Both the position numbers and the translations under genes were made by a program. Of a DNA stretch of 42,108 nucleotides, positions 34,334 through 42,006 are shown piece by piece (position 1 is the first letter of the stretch; each line of letters starts with the position of its first letter). Origin of the DNA: Prevotella sp. UBA2755 (lineage in GTDB: Bacteria > Bacteroidota > Bacteroidia > Bacteroidales > Bacteroidaceae). Where the stretch lies: NCBI GenBank assembly GCA_002353225.1, contig DEJF01000039.1:1-42108 (forward strand). Reading direction: 5' to 3'. A model generated the notes under the pieces. That model did no database searches, was not told the DNA's origin, and was given only the letters and a program-made list of their open reading frames with translations.

Positions 34334-36913
34334 TTATCCACATCTTGAGGAACCACAGTTCTTACATATCAGACAGCCTTCTTGGTAGACAAGGCTCTCA
34401 CTGCCGCAGTTCGGACATTTTTGTCCCTTTGCCTCCGTACCGTCAAGGATATATTTCTTCAAGGCGCGCTCAACGCCGACCTTCCAAGTATTGATGCTTT
34501 CCGACTTCAACTGCAACGAACTGACAAGTTTGATGACATGGTCGATAGGCATCCGATAGCGTAACACACCTGAAATCAGTTTGGCATAGTTCCAATACTC
34601 AGGGTTGAACTTCTCGGACAGTCCCTCTACCGTAGTCTTGTAACCACGTTTGTTCTCAAACTGGAAGTCGTAACGACGGGTACCATCTTCATTCACCTGC
34701 TTGATAATCTTACCTTTGGTGACTGACTTAGGCAACAGAATACCCTCGTCATCATCCTGCAAACCAGTGAATATCTCATAGGGATATCCGTCAAGCAAAC
34801 CAACGAAAGCAACCCATTTCTCCTTGTTGTTCTGGAAACGAACCACGTCACACTCCAGTTCCTTCGGACGAACCTCCGTAACCTCCGGATGCTTACAGGG
34901 TGCCTCAGGTTTTGTCTCCATATTGTTATCCTTAGTGGTATCCTCCTCTTTCTTTTCTTTCTTAGAGACAGACACCATTACTCCTGCACGGCTACCGTCA
35001 CGATAGATAGTACATCCCTTGCAGCCCGAACGCCATGCCTCCACATAGAGACGGTTGACCAACGCCTCGTCGACATCATTGGGAAGATTGACCGTCACAC
35101 TGATAGAGTGGTCAACCCACTTCTGGATAGCCCCCTGCATACGCACTTTCATCAGCCAGTCGACATCATTCGCTGTTGCTTTATAATAAGGTGACTTCGC
35201 TACCAACTCGTCAATCTCCTCTTGCGTATAACGCTGGGTAGTGTCCAGCCCGTTAACCTGCATCCATTTCAAGAATTTTGGATGGTAGACGATATACTCC
35301 TCAAAAGAGTCTCCTACTTCATCCACAAAGTCTACATGCACATCAGTATCATTGGGGTTCACCTTACGACGACGCTTATATACAGGCAAGAACACAGGCT
35401 CAATACCACTGGTGGTCTGTGTCATCAGAGAAGTTGTACCAGTAGGAGCAATCGTCAGACAAGCAATATTACGACGACCGAACTTCACCATATCCTGATA
35501 AAGTTGCTCGTCAGCAGCCTTCAAGCGCAAGATAAACGGATTCTGTGCCTCACGATTGGCATCAAACACCTCGAAGGCGCCACGTTCCTTTGCCATCTCC
35601 ACACTGCTGCGATAGGCATTCAATGCGAGAGTCTTATGCACTTCTACAGAGAAATCTGTAGCCTCTTGTGTACCATAGCGCAAGCCCATAGCGGCAATCA
35701 TATCGCCCTCGGCAGTGATACCCACTCCCGTACGACGGCCCATTCCACTCTTCCTCTGTATCTTCTCCCACAAGTGACGCTCGGCACCCTTTACCTCCAT
35801 TGACTGCGGATCACTGTCAATCTTCTTCAGAATCAAGTCTATCTTTTCCAGTTCCAGATCTACAATGTCATCCATCAGACGCTGTGCTATAGCGACATGT
35901 TGCTTGAAAAGGTCATGATTGAAATACGCTTCCTTGGTAAAAGGCTTTTCTACATAAGAATAGAGATTAATACTCAACAGACGACAAGAGTCATAAGGAC
36001 AGAGAGGTATCTCACCACAGGGGTTAGTAGACACTGTACGGAAGCCCAGATCGGCATAGCAGTCGGGAATACTCTCACGAAGGATAGTATCCCAGAACAG
36101 CACGCCAGGTTCCGCACTCTTCCATGCGTTATGCACAATCTTCTCCCAAAGTTCTTTTGCGGAGATCTCCTTCCTCCACTCAGGGTCTTTGCTATCAATA
36201 GGGAACTGCTGAACATAGGGTTGATCGTTAACTGCCGCCTCCATAAAAGCATCATCGATTTTCACACTGACATTAGCGCCAGTGACCCTTCCTTCTGTCA
36301 TCTTCGCATCAATAAATGCCTCTGAGTCCGGGTGCTTGATACTAACAGACAGCATCAGGGCTCCACGACGACCGTCTTGGGCAACTTCGCGTGTACTATT
36401 ACTATAACGCTCCATAAAAGGAACCAAACCTGTGGAAGTCAATGCGGAGTTATTCACAGGCGAGCCTTTCGGACGGATATGACTGAGGTCATGTCCCACA
36501 CCACCACGGCGTTTCATCAACTGTACCTGTTCCTCGTCTATGCGCATCACTGCGCCATAAGAGTCTGCGTCACCATCCAGACCTATCACAAAGCAGTTAC
36601 TCAGTGAGGCGATTTGATAGTTATTGCCGATACCTGTCATCGGACTGCCTGCCGGCACGATATAACGGAAGTGGTCAAGCAATTCGAAAATCTTCTGGGC
36701 AGACAACGGATTCTTGTACTTTTGCTCTATACGGGCAATCTCGTTGGCGATACGCCAGTGCATCTGCTCAGGCGATTTCTCATAGATATTACCAAACGAG
36801 TCTTTCATCGCATACTTGTTTACCCAAACACGGGCAGCAAGTTCGTCACCGCCAAAATAGGCCAAAGAGGCTTCAAACGCCTCATCGTACGTGTATGTTT
36901 CTTTCGATTCCAT
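34334..36913 (-). CDS. nrdJ: Class II (adenosylcobalamin-dependent) ribonucleotide reductase
   Basis: An 859-residue enzyme that reduces ribonucleotides to deoxyribonucleotides using a B12-derived radical, without oxygen. Visible are the first redox cysteine in SNCFVI (Cys107), the radical-site motif NPCGEIPL (Asn297, Cys299, Glu301), the second redox cysteine in YDSC (Cys310), and the PTGTTSLM loop. A linker rich in Lys and Glu (about 650-690) precedes a C-terminal domain ending with a zinc-ribbon-like CPNCG...CLICKNCG and the tail SSRCG, which supplies thiols for re-reduction. Length and layout fit the monomeric or dimeric long class II form. folB follows after 4 nt. Its promoter faces a nitroreductase gene across an inverted repeat. 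No cobalamin riboswitch is visible in the short leader. Confidence 0.95.
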   Translation of the reverse strand: MESKETYTYDEAFEASLAYFGGDELAARVWVNKYAMKDSFGNIYEKSPEQMHWRIANEIARIEQKYKNPLSAQKIFELLDHFRYIVPAGSPMTGIGNNYQIASLSNCFVIGLDGDADSYGAVMRIDEEQVQLMKRRGGVGHDLSHIRPKGSPVNNSALTSTGLVPFMERYSNSTREVAQDGRRGALMLSVSIKHPDSEAFIDAKMTEGRVTGANVSVKIDDAFMEAAVNDQPYVQQFPIDSKDPEWRKEISAKELWEKIVHNAWKSAEPGVLFWDTILRESIPDCYADLGFRTVSTNPCGEIPLCPYDSCRLLSINLYSYVEKPFTKEAYFNHDLFKQHVAIAQRLMDDIVDLELEKIDLILKKIDSDPQSMEVKGAERHLWEKIQRKSGMGRRTGVGITAEGDMIAAMGLRYGTQEATDFSVEVHKTLALNAYRSSVEMAKERGAFEVFDANREAQNPFILRLKAADEQLYQDMVKFGRRNIACLTIAPTGTTSLMTQTTSGIEPVFLPVYKRRRKVNPNDTDVHVDFVDEVGDSFEEYIVYHPKFLKWMQVNGLDTTQRYTQEEIDELVAKSPYYKATANDVDWLMKVRMQGAIQKWVDHSISVTVNLPNDVDEALVNRLYVEAWRSGCKGCTIYRDGSRAGVMVSVSKKEKKEEDTTKDNNMETKPEAPCKHPEVTEVRPKELECDVVRFQNNKEKWVAFVGLLDGYPYEIFTGLQDDDEGILLPKSVTKGKIIKQVNEDGTRRYDFQFENKRGYKTTVEGLSEKFNPEYWNYAKLISGVLRYRMPIDHVIKLVSSLQLKSESINTWKVGVERALKKYILDGTEAKGQKCPNCGSESLVYQEGCLICKNCGSSRCG

Positions 36914-36937
36914 GTTTAGTTATTGACTAATTTGGTG

Positions 36938-36968
36938 CAAAGATAATAACTTTATATGATATATCAAA
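36938..36968 (-). promoter_or_regulatory. nrdJ promoter
   Basis: On the minus strand TTTG (complement of 36965-36968) is followed after 19 bp by TATCTTTG (complement of 36938-36945) and GCA. A start near 36931 would give a leader of about 18 nt. Confidence 0.75.
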
Positions 36969-36977
36969 TTATATTTC

Positions 36978-37015
36978 GGAAAACTTTTCAGAAACTTTAG
37001 GACGAAAAGTTTTCC
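36978..37015. promoter_or_regulatory. 12-bp perfect inverted repeat, operator candidate between nrdJ and the nitroreductase gene
   Basis: GGAAAACTTTTC (36978-36989) and GAAAAGTTTTCC (37004-37015) are exact complements separated by 14 bp. Each arm is also a near-palindrome. Related GAAACTTTA motifs lie in the spacer (36991) and after it (37022). The right arm overlaps the -33 region of the plus-strand promoter, and the left arm lies about 10 bp beyond the nrdJ -33 box. No T run follows either arm, which argues against a terminator. Confidence 0.6.
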
Positions 37016-37033
37016 AGTTTGGGAAACTTTATG

Positions 37034-37041
37034 TACTTTTG
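37034..37041 (+). promoter_or_regulatory. -7 box of the nitroreductase gene
   Basis: TACTTTTG matches TAnnTTTG and is followed by GCA. TTTT at 37010-37013 stands 20 bp upstream in the -33 position. The likely start codon is at 37046, only 5 nt after the box. Confidence 0.55.
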
Positions 37042-37045
37042 CACT

Positions 37046-37804
37046 ATGAAGAATCTATCCACACGGCGAACAATTCGCCAATACAGCAACAAGGAAGTAA
37101 GTCAAGAACTCCTTAATCGTCTCTTGTCTGAGGCAAGTCGTACACAGACCATGGGCAACCTCCAACTATACAGTGTGGTGGTCACTCGCTCGGACGAGAT
37201 GAAACAAAAACTGGCACCTGCCCATTTCAACCAACCGATGGTGACACAGGCTCCCGTAGTGTTGACGATATGCGCTGACTTCAACCGCACCTCCACATGG
37301 GCTCGTTGTAGAAACGCAGAACCTGGCTATGACAACTTCCTCAGTTTTATCAATGCGGCAACGGATGCCCTGCTCTACACACAGACGCTCTGTAACCTGA
37401 TGGATGAGGAGGGACTGGGCTATTGCTACTTAGGGACTACCGTCTATATGCCCCAGCAGATTATCGATATCCTGGAACTGCCCCGGCTCACCATGCCAGT
37501 AGCCACACTGACCGTTGGATGGCCTGCCGAGGAACCGCCACAGAGTGACCGTCTGCCACTGGAGAGTTTCGTCCACGAAGAGACCTACACCGACTATCTG
37601 GCGATGGACATTGACAAATACTATGAGACCAAGGAGCACCTGCCAGAGAACTTGGAGTTCGTACGTATCAACCAAAAAGAGACCCTCGCTCAGATCTTCA
37701 CGGACATCCGTTATACACGGAAGGATAATGAAGCTATGAGCGAGGGACTGATAGACACCCTCAAACGACAGGGGTTCCTGCCTTGGACGGTCAGAGGATA
37801 TTAG
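37046..37804 (+). CDS. Nitroreductase-family flavoprotein
   Basis: A 252-residue FMN-dependent oxidoreductase of the nitroreductase superfamily. Seen: the N-terminal FMN-phosphate segment STRRTIRQYSNKEV, the helix LLSEASRTQTMGNLQLYSVVV, and the C-terminal flavin-binding GYCYLGTTVYMPQQI and TVGWPAEEPPQSDRLPLESFVH. The family reduces nitro compounds, quinones or flavins with NAD(P)H. The ATG at 37046 starts the family match; in-frame TTG (37019) and ATG (37031) upstream lie in or before the -7 box and are less likely. Divergent from nrdJ with a shared inverted repeat, so the two may be coregulated, perhaps by redox state (inference). It ends at a strong hairpin. Confidence 0.9.
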   Translation: MKNLSTRRTIRQYSNKEVSQELLNRLLSEASRTQTMGNLQLYSVVVTRSDEMKQKLAPAHFNQPMVTQAPVVLTICADFNRTSTWARCRNAEPGYDNFLSFINAATDALLYTQTLCNLMDEEGLGYCYLGTTVYMPQQIIDILELPRLTMPVATLTVGWPAEEPPQSDRLPLESFVHEETYTDYLAMDIDKYYETKEHLPENLEFVRINQKETLAQIFTDIRYTRKDNEAMSEGLIDTLKRQGFLPWTVRGY

Positions 37805-37813
37805 TCATTTAAA

Positions 37814-37848
37814 AAAATAGCCTTCCCTTTTTCGGAGAAGGCTATTTT
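37814..37848. terminator. Bidirectional terminator between the nitroreductase and exuT genes
   Basis: A 12-bp perfect stem, AAAATAGCCTTC (37814-37825) with GAAGGCTATTTT (37837-37848), has an 11-nt loop, T-rich on the plus side and A-rich on the other. It serves both converging transcripts; the exuT stop is at 37856. Confidence 0.85.
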
Positions 37849-37855
37849 CTTATTA

Positions 37856-39310
37856 TTATTCCACGATAATGGGCTTGTACTTTGGAACAAGCGCCTTCAT
37901 GATACACCAGCCAATCAGGTATGCCACTGCACAGATGCAGAACACCACCATGTAAGCGGCAGGCTTTCCCTCGAAACCGAAGAATGTGAAAGCAGATCCC
38001 TGAGCAGCTGCCCAGTCGAAGAACTTACCGCTACCGAGGTTGATACTCATAGAACCCAGACCACCTGCCATCGTTCCTAAACCGACGATGGTACCGATAG
38101 TAGACTTGGGGAACATATCACCAATGGTGGAGAAGAGGTTTGCTGACCAAGCCTGATGACCAGCACCGAGCAGACCGATCAGGATAGCGGGCCACCATGC
38201 GCTATAGGCTCCCATAGGCTGTGCGAAAAGACCCAATACAGGGAAGCATGCGAAGATAAACATGGCACGCATACGCCCCAGATAGGGGTTCATTCCCTTC
38301 TTGTCGACGAAATAGGTAGGCAGATAACCACCACCGATGGAGAGAATCGTCACAATGGCATAGAGGGTGAAGATCAGTGCGATACCCATCGCAGAGTCTG
38401 ACGTGTAACCATACTGGTCTGAGAAGTAAGCAGGAGCCCAGAACAGGAAGAACCACCATACACCGTCCGTCATGAACTTACCGACGAGGAACGACCATGT
38501 CTGCTTGTAGGTGAAACACTTCAGGAACGGTATCGTCTTCTCCTCCTTCACGGCATCACGGTTCTGAGCCTCAGCGATATCATTATCCTGCTCGATGTAG
38601 TTAAGCTCTGCCTGGTTGACACGTTTGTTCTGTGCGGGTTTCTCATAGAGCCACATCCACAGACCCATCCAGATGAAACCGAGGGCACCGATGATGATAA
38701 ACGCCATTTCCCAACCCCAGGCACGAGCCAACAGGGGAATCGTTGCGGGAGCGGCAAGTGCACCAACGGAGGCACCACTATTGAAGATAGAGGTGGAGAA
38801 CGCACGGTCTTTCTTGGGGAAATACTCCGCGGTAGCCTTGATGGCTGCAGGGAAGTTACCAGCCTCACCAACGGCAAGGATCAGACGACAGGAGAGGAAC
38901 AGCCATACGGAGATGGTAGCGATGGCGACAGCAGCATCAGAGCCTGCCTGTACGGCACGCAGTGCCTCGATAGAGTCGTACCCCTCAACAGTCATAGCCA
39001 CCCAACCGCAACCGGCATGCAGCACAGCACCTAACGACCATACGAAGATAGCGATGAGGTAACCTTTCTTAGTGCCCATCCAGTCAATGAACTTTCCTGC
39101 GAAGAGGTTGGCGATAGCATAGAACAGTGAGAACAGACCTGTTATCGTACCGTAGTCACCATCTGTCCAGTGGAACTCTGGGGCAATGAAGTCCTTCCAA
39201 GTTAATGATAAGACCTGGCGGTCCATGTAGTTAATTGTCGTTGCCAGGAAGAGCAACGCACAGATGACCCAACGGAAGTTGGACATTTTAGTTGTTTGAA
39301 TAGGAGTCAT
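37856..39310 (-). CDS. exuT: MFS transporter, ExuT-like hexuronate permease
   Basis: A 484-residue protein with about 12 membrane helices, of the anion:cation symporter branch of the major facilitator superfamily. Marks include RWVICALLFLATTINYMDRQ in helix 1, the loop-2 motif GKFIDWMGTKKG and the helix-4/5 segment AVGEAGNFPAAIKATAEYFPKKDR, typical of hexuronate, glucarate and galactonate transporters. It probably imports hexuronates or their keto derivatives across the inner membrane with protons. Starts at 39310 and 39286 (MSNFRWVIC) are both possible; the latter matches relatives better. It is last in the EIIC-kduI-exuT unit, 34 nt after kduI. Confidence 0.88.
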   Translation of the reverse strand: MTPIQTTKMSNFRWVICALLFLATTINYMDRQVLSLTWKDFIAPEFHWTDGDYGTITGLFSLFYAIANLFAGKFIDWMGTKKGYLIAIFVWSLGAVLHAGCGWVAMTVEGYDSIEALRAVQAGSDAAVAIATISVWLFLSCRLILAVGEAGNFPAAIKATAEYFPKKDRAFSTSIFNSGASVGALAAPATIPLLARAWGWEMAFIIIGALGFIWMGLWMWLYEKPAQNKRVNQAELNYIEQDNDIAEAQNRDAVKEEKTIPFLKCFTYKQTWSFLVGKFMTDGVWWFFLFWAPAYFSDQYGYTSDSAMGIALIFTLYAIVTILSIGGGYLPTYFVDKKGMNPYLGRMRAMFIFACFPVLGLFAQPMGAYSAWWPAILIGLLGAGHQAWSANLFSTIGDMFPKSTIGTIVGLGTMAGGLGSMSINLGSGKFFDWAAAQGSAFTFFGFEGKPAAYMVVFCICAVAYLIGWCIMKALVPKYKPIIVE

Positions 39311-39344
39311 AATATTTATTGTTTTCTATATTTCGAGATGACGA

Positions 39345-40319
39345 CTATTTGATGTCGATAACGGGGATATTATCCTTGTCGTTATAGTAGAGGTTCTCAC
39401 CTGCCATACCCCAGATAAAGGTATAGTAATAGGTACCTGCGGCAGCATGCATGCTCCACTCCGGTGACATGATAGCCTGCTCGTTATGCAACCATACCAC
39501 ACGGCTCTCCTGAGGCTCGCCCATGATATGGGCAATGGTCTGCTCTTGGGGCAGGTTGAAATAGTAATATGCCTCGATACGACGACCGTGGGTATGAGGT
39601 GGCATCGTGTTCCACGCGGCACCCGGGTTGAGCTGTGTCAGACCAAGTTGCAGCTGGCAGGGACCTTCCTCCAGGACATCGTTGACAATCAACTTATACA
39701 CCGTACGGTTGTTACACTCCTCCAGGGAGCCTACAGGTCCCCATACAGCAGCCTTCAGCGAGCCCTTACGACCGTCGAGGGTCACCCACTGTGTCTTATA
39801 GTGCTGATGAGCGGTGGCAGAGTTCAGATAGAACTTGGCAGGTTTGGCGGCATCCTTCGAGCGGAACAGCACCTCCTTGTTCACATCCTTGTCCTTACCG
39901 ATATGTCCACGACCGATATAGAGAGCCTCTTTCGGTGCCAAGGCATACTCCTTACCGTCGACGATCACCACGCCGTCGCCCTGACCGCAGTTCACCACGC
40001 CCAGCTCACGGTTATAGAGGAAATACTTCTCCTTGATACCAGGGTCGACATCCAGTCCCAGTTCCAGGAAGTTCTCCAACTTGAGAGTCTTGGTAACAGG
40101 CATCGCACCACCGAAGATAAAACGGTCGTAGTGCGAATACGTCAGGTTAATCTCGTCAGCCACCATCACCTTCTCCATGACGAAGCGCTCACGCAAGGTC
40201 TTCGTATCGTAGTGCTTCACGTCCTCTGGATGACAGGCTGTCTGGAAACTCACTTTCTGTTGGCCATACACAGCCGTCATCATTCCCATAAGCATTAATG
40301 TCAAAATTGTCTTTTTCAT
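39345..40319 (-). CDS. kduI: KduI-type 5-dehydro-4-deoxy-D-glucuronate isomerase with N-terminal signal peptide
   Basis: A 324-residue member of the KduI family, which isomerises 4-deoxy-L-threo-5-hexosulose uronate, the product of pectin or glycosaminoglycan breakdown by lyases, to 3-deoxy-D-glycero-2,5-hexodiulosonate. The cupin zinc ligands are present in MPPHTHGRRIEAYYYF (two His and Glu) and SPEWSMHAAAGT (His); FIWGMAGENL matches the conserved end. Usual KduI is about 278-280 residues and cytosolic. Here the family match starts near residue 24, and residues 1-20 (MKKTILTLMLMGMMTAVYGQ) form a convincing signal peptide with cleavage before QQ. Insertions also lie near residues 145 and 185. 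Internal ATGs within the hydrophobic stretch (for example residue 14) could give a cytosolic form. Operon with an EIIC gene upstream and exuT downstream. Confidence 0.88.
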   Translation of the reverse strand: MKKTILTLMLMGMMTAVYGQQKVSFQTACHPEDVKHYDTKTLRERFVMEKVMVADEINLTYSHYDRFIFGGAMPVTKTLKLENFLELGLDVDPGIKEKYFLYNRELGVVNCGQGDGVVIVDGKEYALAPKEALYIGRGHIGKDKDVNKEVLFRSKDAAKPAKFYLNSATAHQHYKTQWVTLDGRKGSLKAAVWGPVGSLEECNNRTVYKLIVNDVLEEGPCQLQLGLTQLNPGAAWNTMPPHTHGRRIEAYYYFNLPQEQTIAHIMGEPQESRVVWLHNEQAIMSPEWSMHAAAGTYYYTFIWGMAGENLYYNDKDNIPVIDIK

Positions 40320-40320
40320 A

Positions 40321-40402
40321 TTTAATTTCTAATTTCTAATTCTTTTAGTCGCTTCGCTTTGTAAAAGCGTCTACGACGATTACCTAATTTCTAATTTTTT
40401 AA
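40321..40402. other. Intergenic hairpin flanked by direct repeats, between EIIC and kduI
   Basis: A small perfect hairpin, CGCTTT-GTA-AAAGCG, lies at 40355-40369. It is flanked by AT-rich direct repeats containing TAATTTCTAATT (about 40322-40341 and 40384-40402); the second overlaps the last codons of the EIIC gene. No T run suits termination on the minus strand, so it may be an mRNA processing or stability element, or a dispersed repeat. Confidence 0.45.
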
Positions 40403-41741
40403 TTCTCTGGCGGTTCCAAATGACCATCGCAATGGTGATGATAGTCAAGATACCGGCACCCACCCACTGGAGATTGTTGACACACTTGTAGATGACCCAG
40501 CCAAAGAGGGAGGATGCGAAGTCAAGGGCACCAGCCTGGAAGCCCTCGGGGATCTTGGCAGCAGGGTCCTGTGTCTGGGCATAGACGGTCTGGGCTGCCT
40601 GTGTGAAGGCAGGTGCCATGTCTGTGACAAACCAGAGACCAATACCTACGGCGACGATACCGACAATCAGGGTCTTCACCACATTACCTTTCGTGTAGGG
40701 CAGTACCATCACGAACACATAGAACATACCGGCAAGCGAGGCAAGGGGCAGGAACTCATTACCGGGCAGGGCGACAGCCATCAGCAGTGCCAGCGGTATC
40801 AGTATCAGGGAGGCGACAAGCGTGGTAGGATGTCCGATGACCAGTGCCGGTGACATACCGATATACACTTTCTTACCAGCCCATTTCTTCTGCACCACCT
40901 CCTGTGTCTTCTCTGCGATGGGTTTCAGTCCGTCGATGAAGAGTTTCGTGATACGAGGTATCAGTTCCATCACAGCACCCATCGTCACACCGAGGAACAG
41001 TACTTTCTTGATGTCCAGCTGTGCCACGGCACCGATCAGCGCACCGACGATAACACCCAGTACGATAGGCTCACCAAGCACACCGAACTTCTTCTTCAGT
41101 CCCTCCGCATCGATATCGAGTTTCGAGAAACCGGGAATCCTGTCCAGCAACCAGTTGATGCCGATGGCAAAAAGCGTAAAGCTCTGACAGAAGGGCTGTG
41201 GGATGGAGATACCGTCCATGTCCTCATAATAGCCCTGAAACTTATCTGCGGTCAGGTCTGCCATCACCAACGTGATGATATAGCAGACGATGGCGGCGAA
41301 GTAACCCCAGGCAAGACTCTCCCCCATCACGAAATAAGCGACGGCACCGATAAAGGCGAAATGCCAGTAGTTCCACAGGTCAATATTCACCGTGCGGGTA
41401 CATCCTGTGATAAGCAACAGGAAGTTCACACCCAGACAGATAGGGATGATCAACGCCCCTACTGCCGTATTATAGGCAACGGCTGCCGCAGCGGGCCATC
41501 CCATGTCAAAGACTCCAAGTTGTAAATCATAGAGTTTGGAAATCTCACTCAGCGGTGAACCGAAATTAGTGGTCAGCAGGGCGGTCACGATACCGAGACC
41601 CACAAAACCGACACCCACGTAAAGACCTGACTTCAGCGACTTGCCGAACTTCATTCCGATGCACAGCCCGATAATGGTAAACAAAATCGGCATCATCACA
41701 CTGGCACCAAGACTAATAATGTAACTAAAGACTTGTTCCAT
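40380..41741 (-). CDS. PTS galactitol-type EIIC permease (GatC-like), apparently orphan
   Basis: A 453-residue membrane protein with about ten or more hydrophobic helices that follows GatC of the galactitol phosphotransferase system from end to end. Matching stretches include GFVGLGIV, FDMGWPAAAAVAYN, TRTVNIDLWNYWHFAFIGA, KKFGVLGEPIVLGVIVG, IDGLKPIAEKTQ and IGMSPALVIGHPTTLVASLI. EIIC is the sugar channel and in true PTS needs EIIA and EIIB for phosphorylation. None is in this window, and the gene follows its own promoter. In this phylum such EIIC proteins may act as simple facilitators; the link with kduI and exuT points to uronates or their derivatives (inference). First gene of the operon; 60 nt separate it from kduI. 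Confidence 0.88.
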   Translation of the reverse strand: MEQVFSYIISLGASVMMPILFTIIGLCIGMKFGKSLKSGLYVGVGFVGLGIVTALLTTNFGSPLSEISKLYDLQLGVFDMGWPAAAAVAYNTAVGALIIPICLGVNFLLLITGCTRTVNIDLWNYWHFAFIGAVAYFVMGESLAWGYFAAIVCYIITLVMADLTADKFQGYYEDMDGISIPQPFCQSFTLFAIGINWLLDRIPGFSKLDIDAEGLKKKFGVLGEPIVLGVIVGALIGAVAQLDIKKVLFLGVTMGAVMELIPRITKLFIDGLKPIAEKTQEVVQKKWAGKKVYIGMSPALVIGHPTTLVASLILIPLALLMAVALPGNEFLPLASLAGMFYVFVMVLPYTKGNVVKTLIVGIVAVGIGLWFVTDMAPAFTQAAQTVYAQTQDPAAKIPEGFQAGALDFASSLFGWVIYKCVNNLQWVGAGILTIITIAMVIWNRQRIKKLEIR

Positions 41742-41789
41742 TGTTAAATTTCAAAATATCGATATTCGTTGTTTTAGTATAATCGTTTG

Positions 41790-41821
41790 CAAAGATACGA
41801 AATAGTGAGAAGAAAACCAAA
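41790..41821 (-). promoter_or_regulatory. Promoter of the EIIC-kduI-exuT operon
   Basis: On the minus strand TTTG (complement of 41818-41821) is followed after exactly 20 bp by TATCTTTG (complement of 41790-41797) and GCA. A start near 41783 gives a leader of about 40 nt to the ATG at 41741. Confidence 0.8.
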
Positions 41822-41831
41822 TAATATTTGG
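41817..41831. promoter_or_regulatory. 15-bp palindrome over the -33 box, operator candidate
   Basis: CCAAATA-A-TATTTGG is a perfect 7+1+7 palindrome covering the -33 TTTG of the EIIC operon promoter. Similar GAAAA/TTTTC sequence extends both arms with a one-base offset. A repressor bound here would block the promoter; which regulator is unknown. Confidence 0.55.
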
Positions 41832-41917
41832 ATTTTCTTACGAACACATGTACCAGTCCCCACTGTCTTCATTCGTCCCATGAAGGCGGCACATCCTCCC
41901 TTCGAAGGTATGGGCTT

Positions 41918-42006
41918 CGGAACAAAACAAGTTGTTTTGTTCTCATAGAAGGCATCCCTATCATTGATTAAGATCATCCTAATCGGAACAAAACAACTTG
42001 TTTTGT
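41918..42006. repeat. Two copies of a palindromic element 66 bp apart
   Basis: CGGAACAAAACAA starts at 41918 and again at 41984. Each is followed by one central base (G or C) and TTGTTTTGT, giving palindromes with 9-10 bp arms (41921-41941 and 41988-42006). The sequence between the copies is unrelated. They lie about 100-190 bp upstream of the EIIC operon promoter. Confidence 0.7.

Noticed and set aside
34334..34342. Exact DnaA-box consensus TTATCCACA
   Set aside because: A single copy at the nrdJ-folB junction, with only near-matches elsewhere (116-124, and CTATCCACA near 26947). One exact match in 42 kb is close to chance and there is no cluster.
36914..36945. Cobalamin riboswitch in front of the B12-dependent nrdJ
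   Set aside because: The leader from the promoter to the ATG is about 20 nt, too short for a riboswitch.
41774..41977. 67-codon minus-strand reading upstream of the EIIC gene
   Set aside because: It runs across the EIIC operon promoter and its operator-like palindrome and includes a palindromic repeat; no family resemblance was recognised with confidence.
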